Assembly: GCA_002718935.1 (NCBI GenBank)
Contig: PBFV01000035.1
Span: 7,073 to 15,086 of the forward strand
Direction: 5' to 3'
From: Verrucomicrobiales bacterium
Lineage (GTDB): Bacteria > Verrucomicrobiota > Verrucomicrobiia > Limisphaerales > UBA1100
DNA length: 8,014 bases
Below are positions 7,378 to 8,014 of the stretch, one piece after another. Every line of letters begins with the position of its first letter. The stretch's first letter is position 1. Below the pieces are notes generated by a model. It did no database searches. It was not told the origin of the DNA and saw nothing but the letters and a program-made list of their open reading frames with translations. Both the position numbers and the translations under genes were made by a program.

Positions 7378-8014
7378 GTGCACATTCAATTCACCAAGAT
7401 GAACGGTGCGGGGAATGACTTCGTGCTGATCGATAATCGCGATGGGCATGTTGTGCTGAGTCGCGAACAGATTGCTCGCGTGTGCCACCGGCAACGAGGC
7501 GTGGGTGCGGATGGATTAATGCTGCTCAAGAACGCCGAGGGCGAGGGCGATTGGGCGTGGGATTTCTTTAACGCCGACGGGAGTGACGCGGAAATGTGCG
7601 GCAATGGTGCCCGGTGTTTTGCCAGTTACATTCAACACACGATTGGCGGTGAAGGTACGCTGAGCTTTGAAACGGTATGCGGGTTGATTCGTGCGGAGGT
7701 GGGCGACACGGACGTTACGGTGAATCTGACCGCGCCGCAAGGCTTGGCGTTGAATGAAACTATCTCGACTAGTGATGGCGACAAGACGGTGCATTCGCTG
7801 AACACCGGCGTGCCGCATGCAGTGTTGTTTGTGGAGGAAGCAGATGCGGCGCTAGTTTCCAGCTTGGGTGAAGAAATCCGTTATCACGATCACTTTGCGC
7901 CGGCCGGAACGAATGTCAATTTTGTACAAGTGCAATCGGCCGGTCATATTCGGGTGCGCACTTATGAGCGCGGGGAGGGGGAAACGCTGGCCTGCGGTAC
8001 GGGTGTATCAGCCA
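7378..8014 (+). CDS. dapF: Diaminopimelate epimerase (3' end truncated by window edge)
   Basis: DapF interconverts LL- and meso-diaminopimelate in the cytoplasm, supplying lysine and the meso-DAP of Gram-negative peptidoglycan. The frame stays open from GTG 7378 to the window end, 212 codons plus one base. The N-terminus IQFTKMNGAGNDFVLIDN is canonical. Both catalytic cysteines are visible: Cys74 in DGSDAEMCGNGARCF (68-81) and Cys206 in ERGEGETLACGTGVSA (197-212). The GVGADGLM, TGVPHAVLF and PAGTNVNFV blocks are also typical. The family is about 270-280 residues, so roughly 60 C-terminal residues lie outside. The GTG at 7378 gives the expected short lead-in to the FTKM motif; the in-frame ATG at codon 8 would cut into it. 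The gene lies 30 bp after hpnD with no Shine-Dalgarno sequence, and may use its own promoter. Confidence 0.96.
   Translation, partial: MHIQFTKMNGAGNDFVLIDNRDGHVVLSREQIARVCHRQRGVGADGLMLLKNAEGEGDWAWDFFNADGSDAEMCGNGARCFASYIQHTIGGEGTLSFETVCGLIRAEVGDTDVTVNLTAPQGLALNETISTSDGDKTVHSLNTGVPHAVLFVEEADAALVSSLGEEIRYHDHFAPAGTNVNFVQVQSAGHIRVRTYERGEGETLACGTGVSA

Noticed and set aside
6817..7494. Open frame of 225 codons on the minus strand across hpnD and dapF
   Set aside because: It spans two conserved plus-strand genes and their spacer, and the translation shows no known motif.

Overview
The window reads as chromosomal DNA from a Gram-negative bacterium of moderately high GC. My best guess is the PVC superphylum, probably a Verrucomicrobiota relative. 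The guess rests on several things together: a secreted DUF3500 protein, a YmdB-type phosphodiesterase, the yicC-gmk pair, a separate CoaC, an HpnD-type squalene-pathway enzyme, dapF, frequent GTG starts and almost no Shine-Dalgarno sequences. The placement is an inference and no marker gene proves it. I see no mobile element, CRISPR array, tRNA, rRNA or phage gene.

Layout. A truncated gene for a secreted DUF3500 protein lies on the minus strand at the left edge (644 to 1). A 78 bp divergent spacer follows. Everything after it is on the plus strand and tightly packed: ymdB (723-1511), yicC (1559-2434), gmk (2431-3027), coaC (3014-3571), a six-helix membrane sensor histidine kinase (3583-5028), a sigma-54-activating NtrC-type response regulator (5025-6470), a squalene/phytoene synthase family gene best matched to hpnD (6445-7347), and dapF (7378 to the window end, truncated). 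The junctions in order are +47, -4, -14, +11, -4, -26 and +30 bp, so most of the strand could be one transcription unit or two. No stretch longer than 80 bp lacks a gene, and I found no convincing terminator hairpin.

How the genes fit together. The first block is housekeeping: RNA or cyclic-nucleotide turnover (ymdB, yicC), GMP phosphorylation (gmk) and coenzyme A synthesis (coaC). The middle is a two-component system whose genes overlap by ATGA. The response regulator's last codons overlap the hpnD start, which suggests co-expression of the regulator with a step of C30 isoprenoid (squalene/hopanoid) synthesis. dapF, for meso-diaminopimelate and lysine synthesis, ends the window and may have its own promoter.

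What is unusual. I see no clearly new system. The items most worth a second look are: the sensor kinase, whose membrane region has a RegB-like layout with a TGGL loop but lacks the NPF residues; the overlap of a sigma-54 two-component system with hpnD; an Asn-to-Asp change at a metal-binding position of YmdB; a guanylate kinase lacking two normally conserved motifs; a CoaC without CoaB; and the near absence of Shine-Dalgarno sequences together with two candidate near-leaderless promoters.
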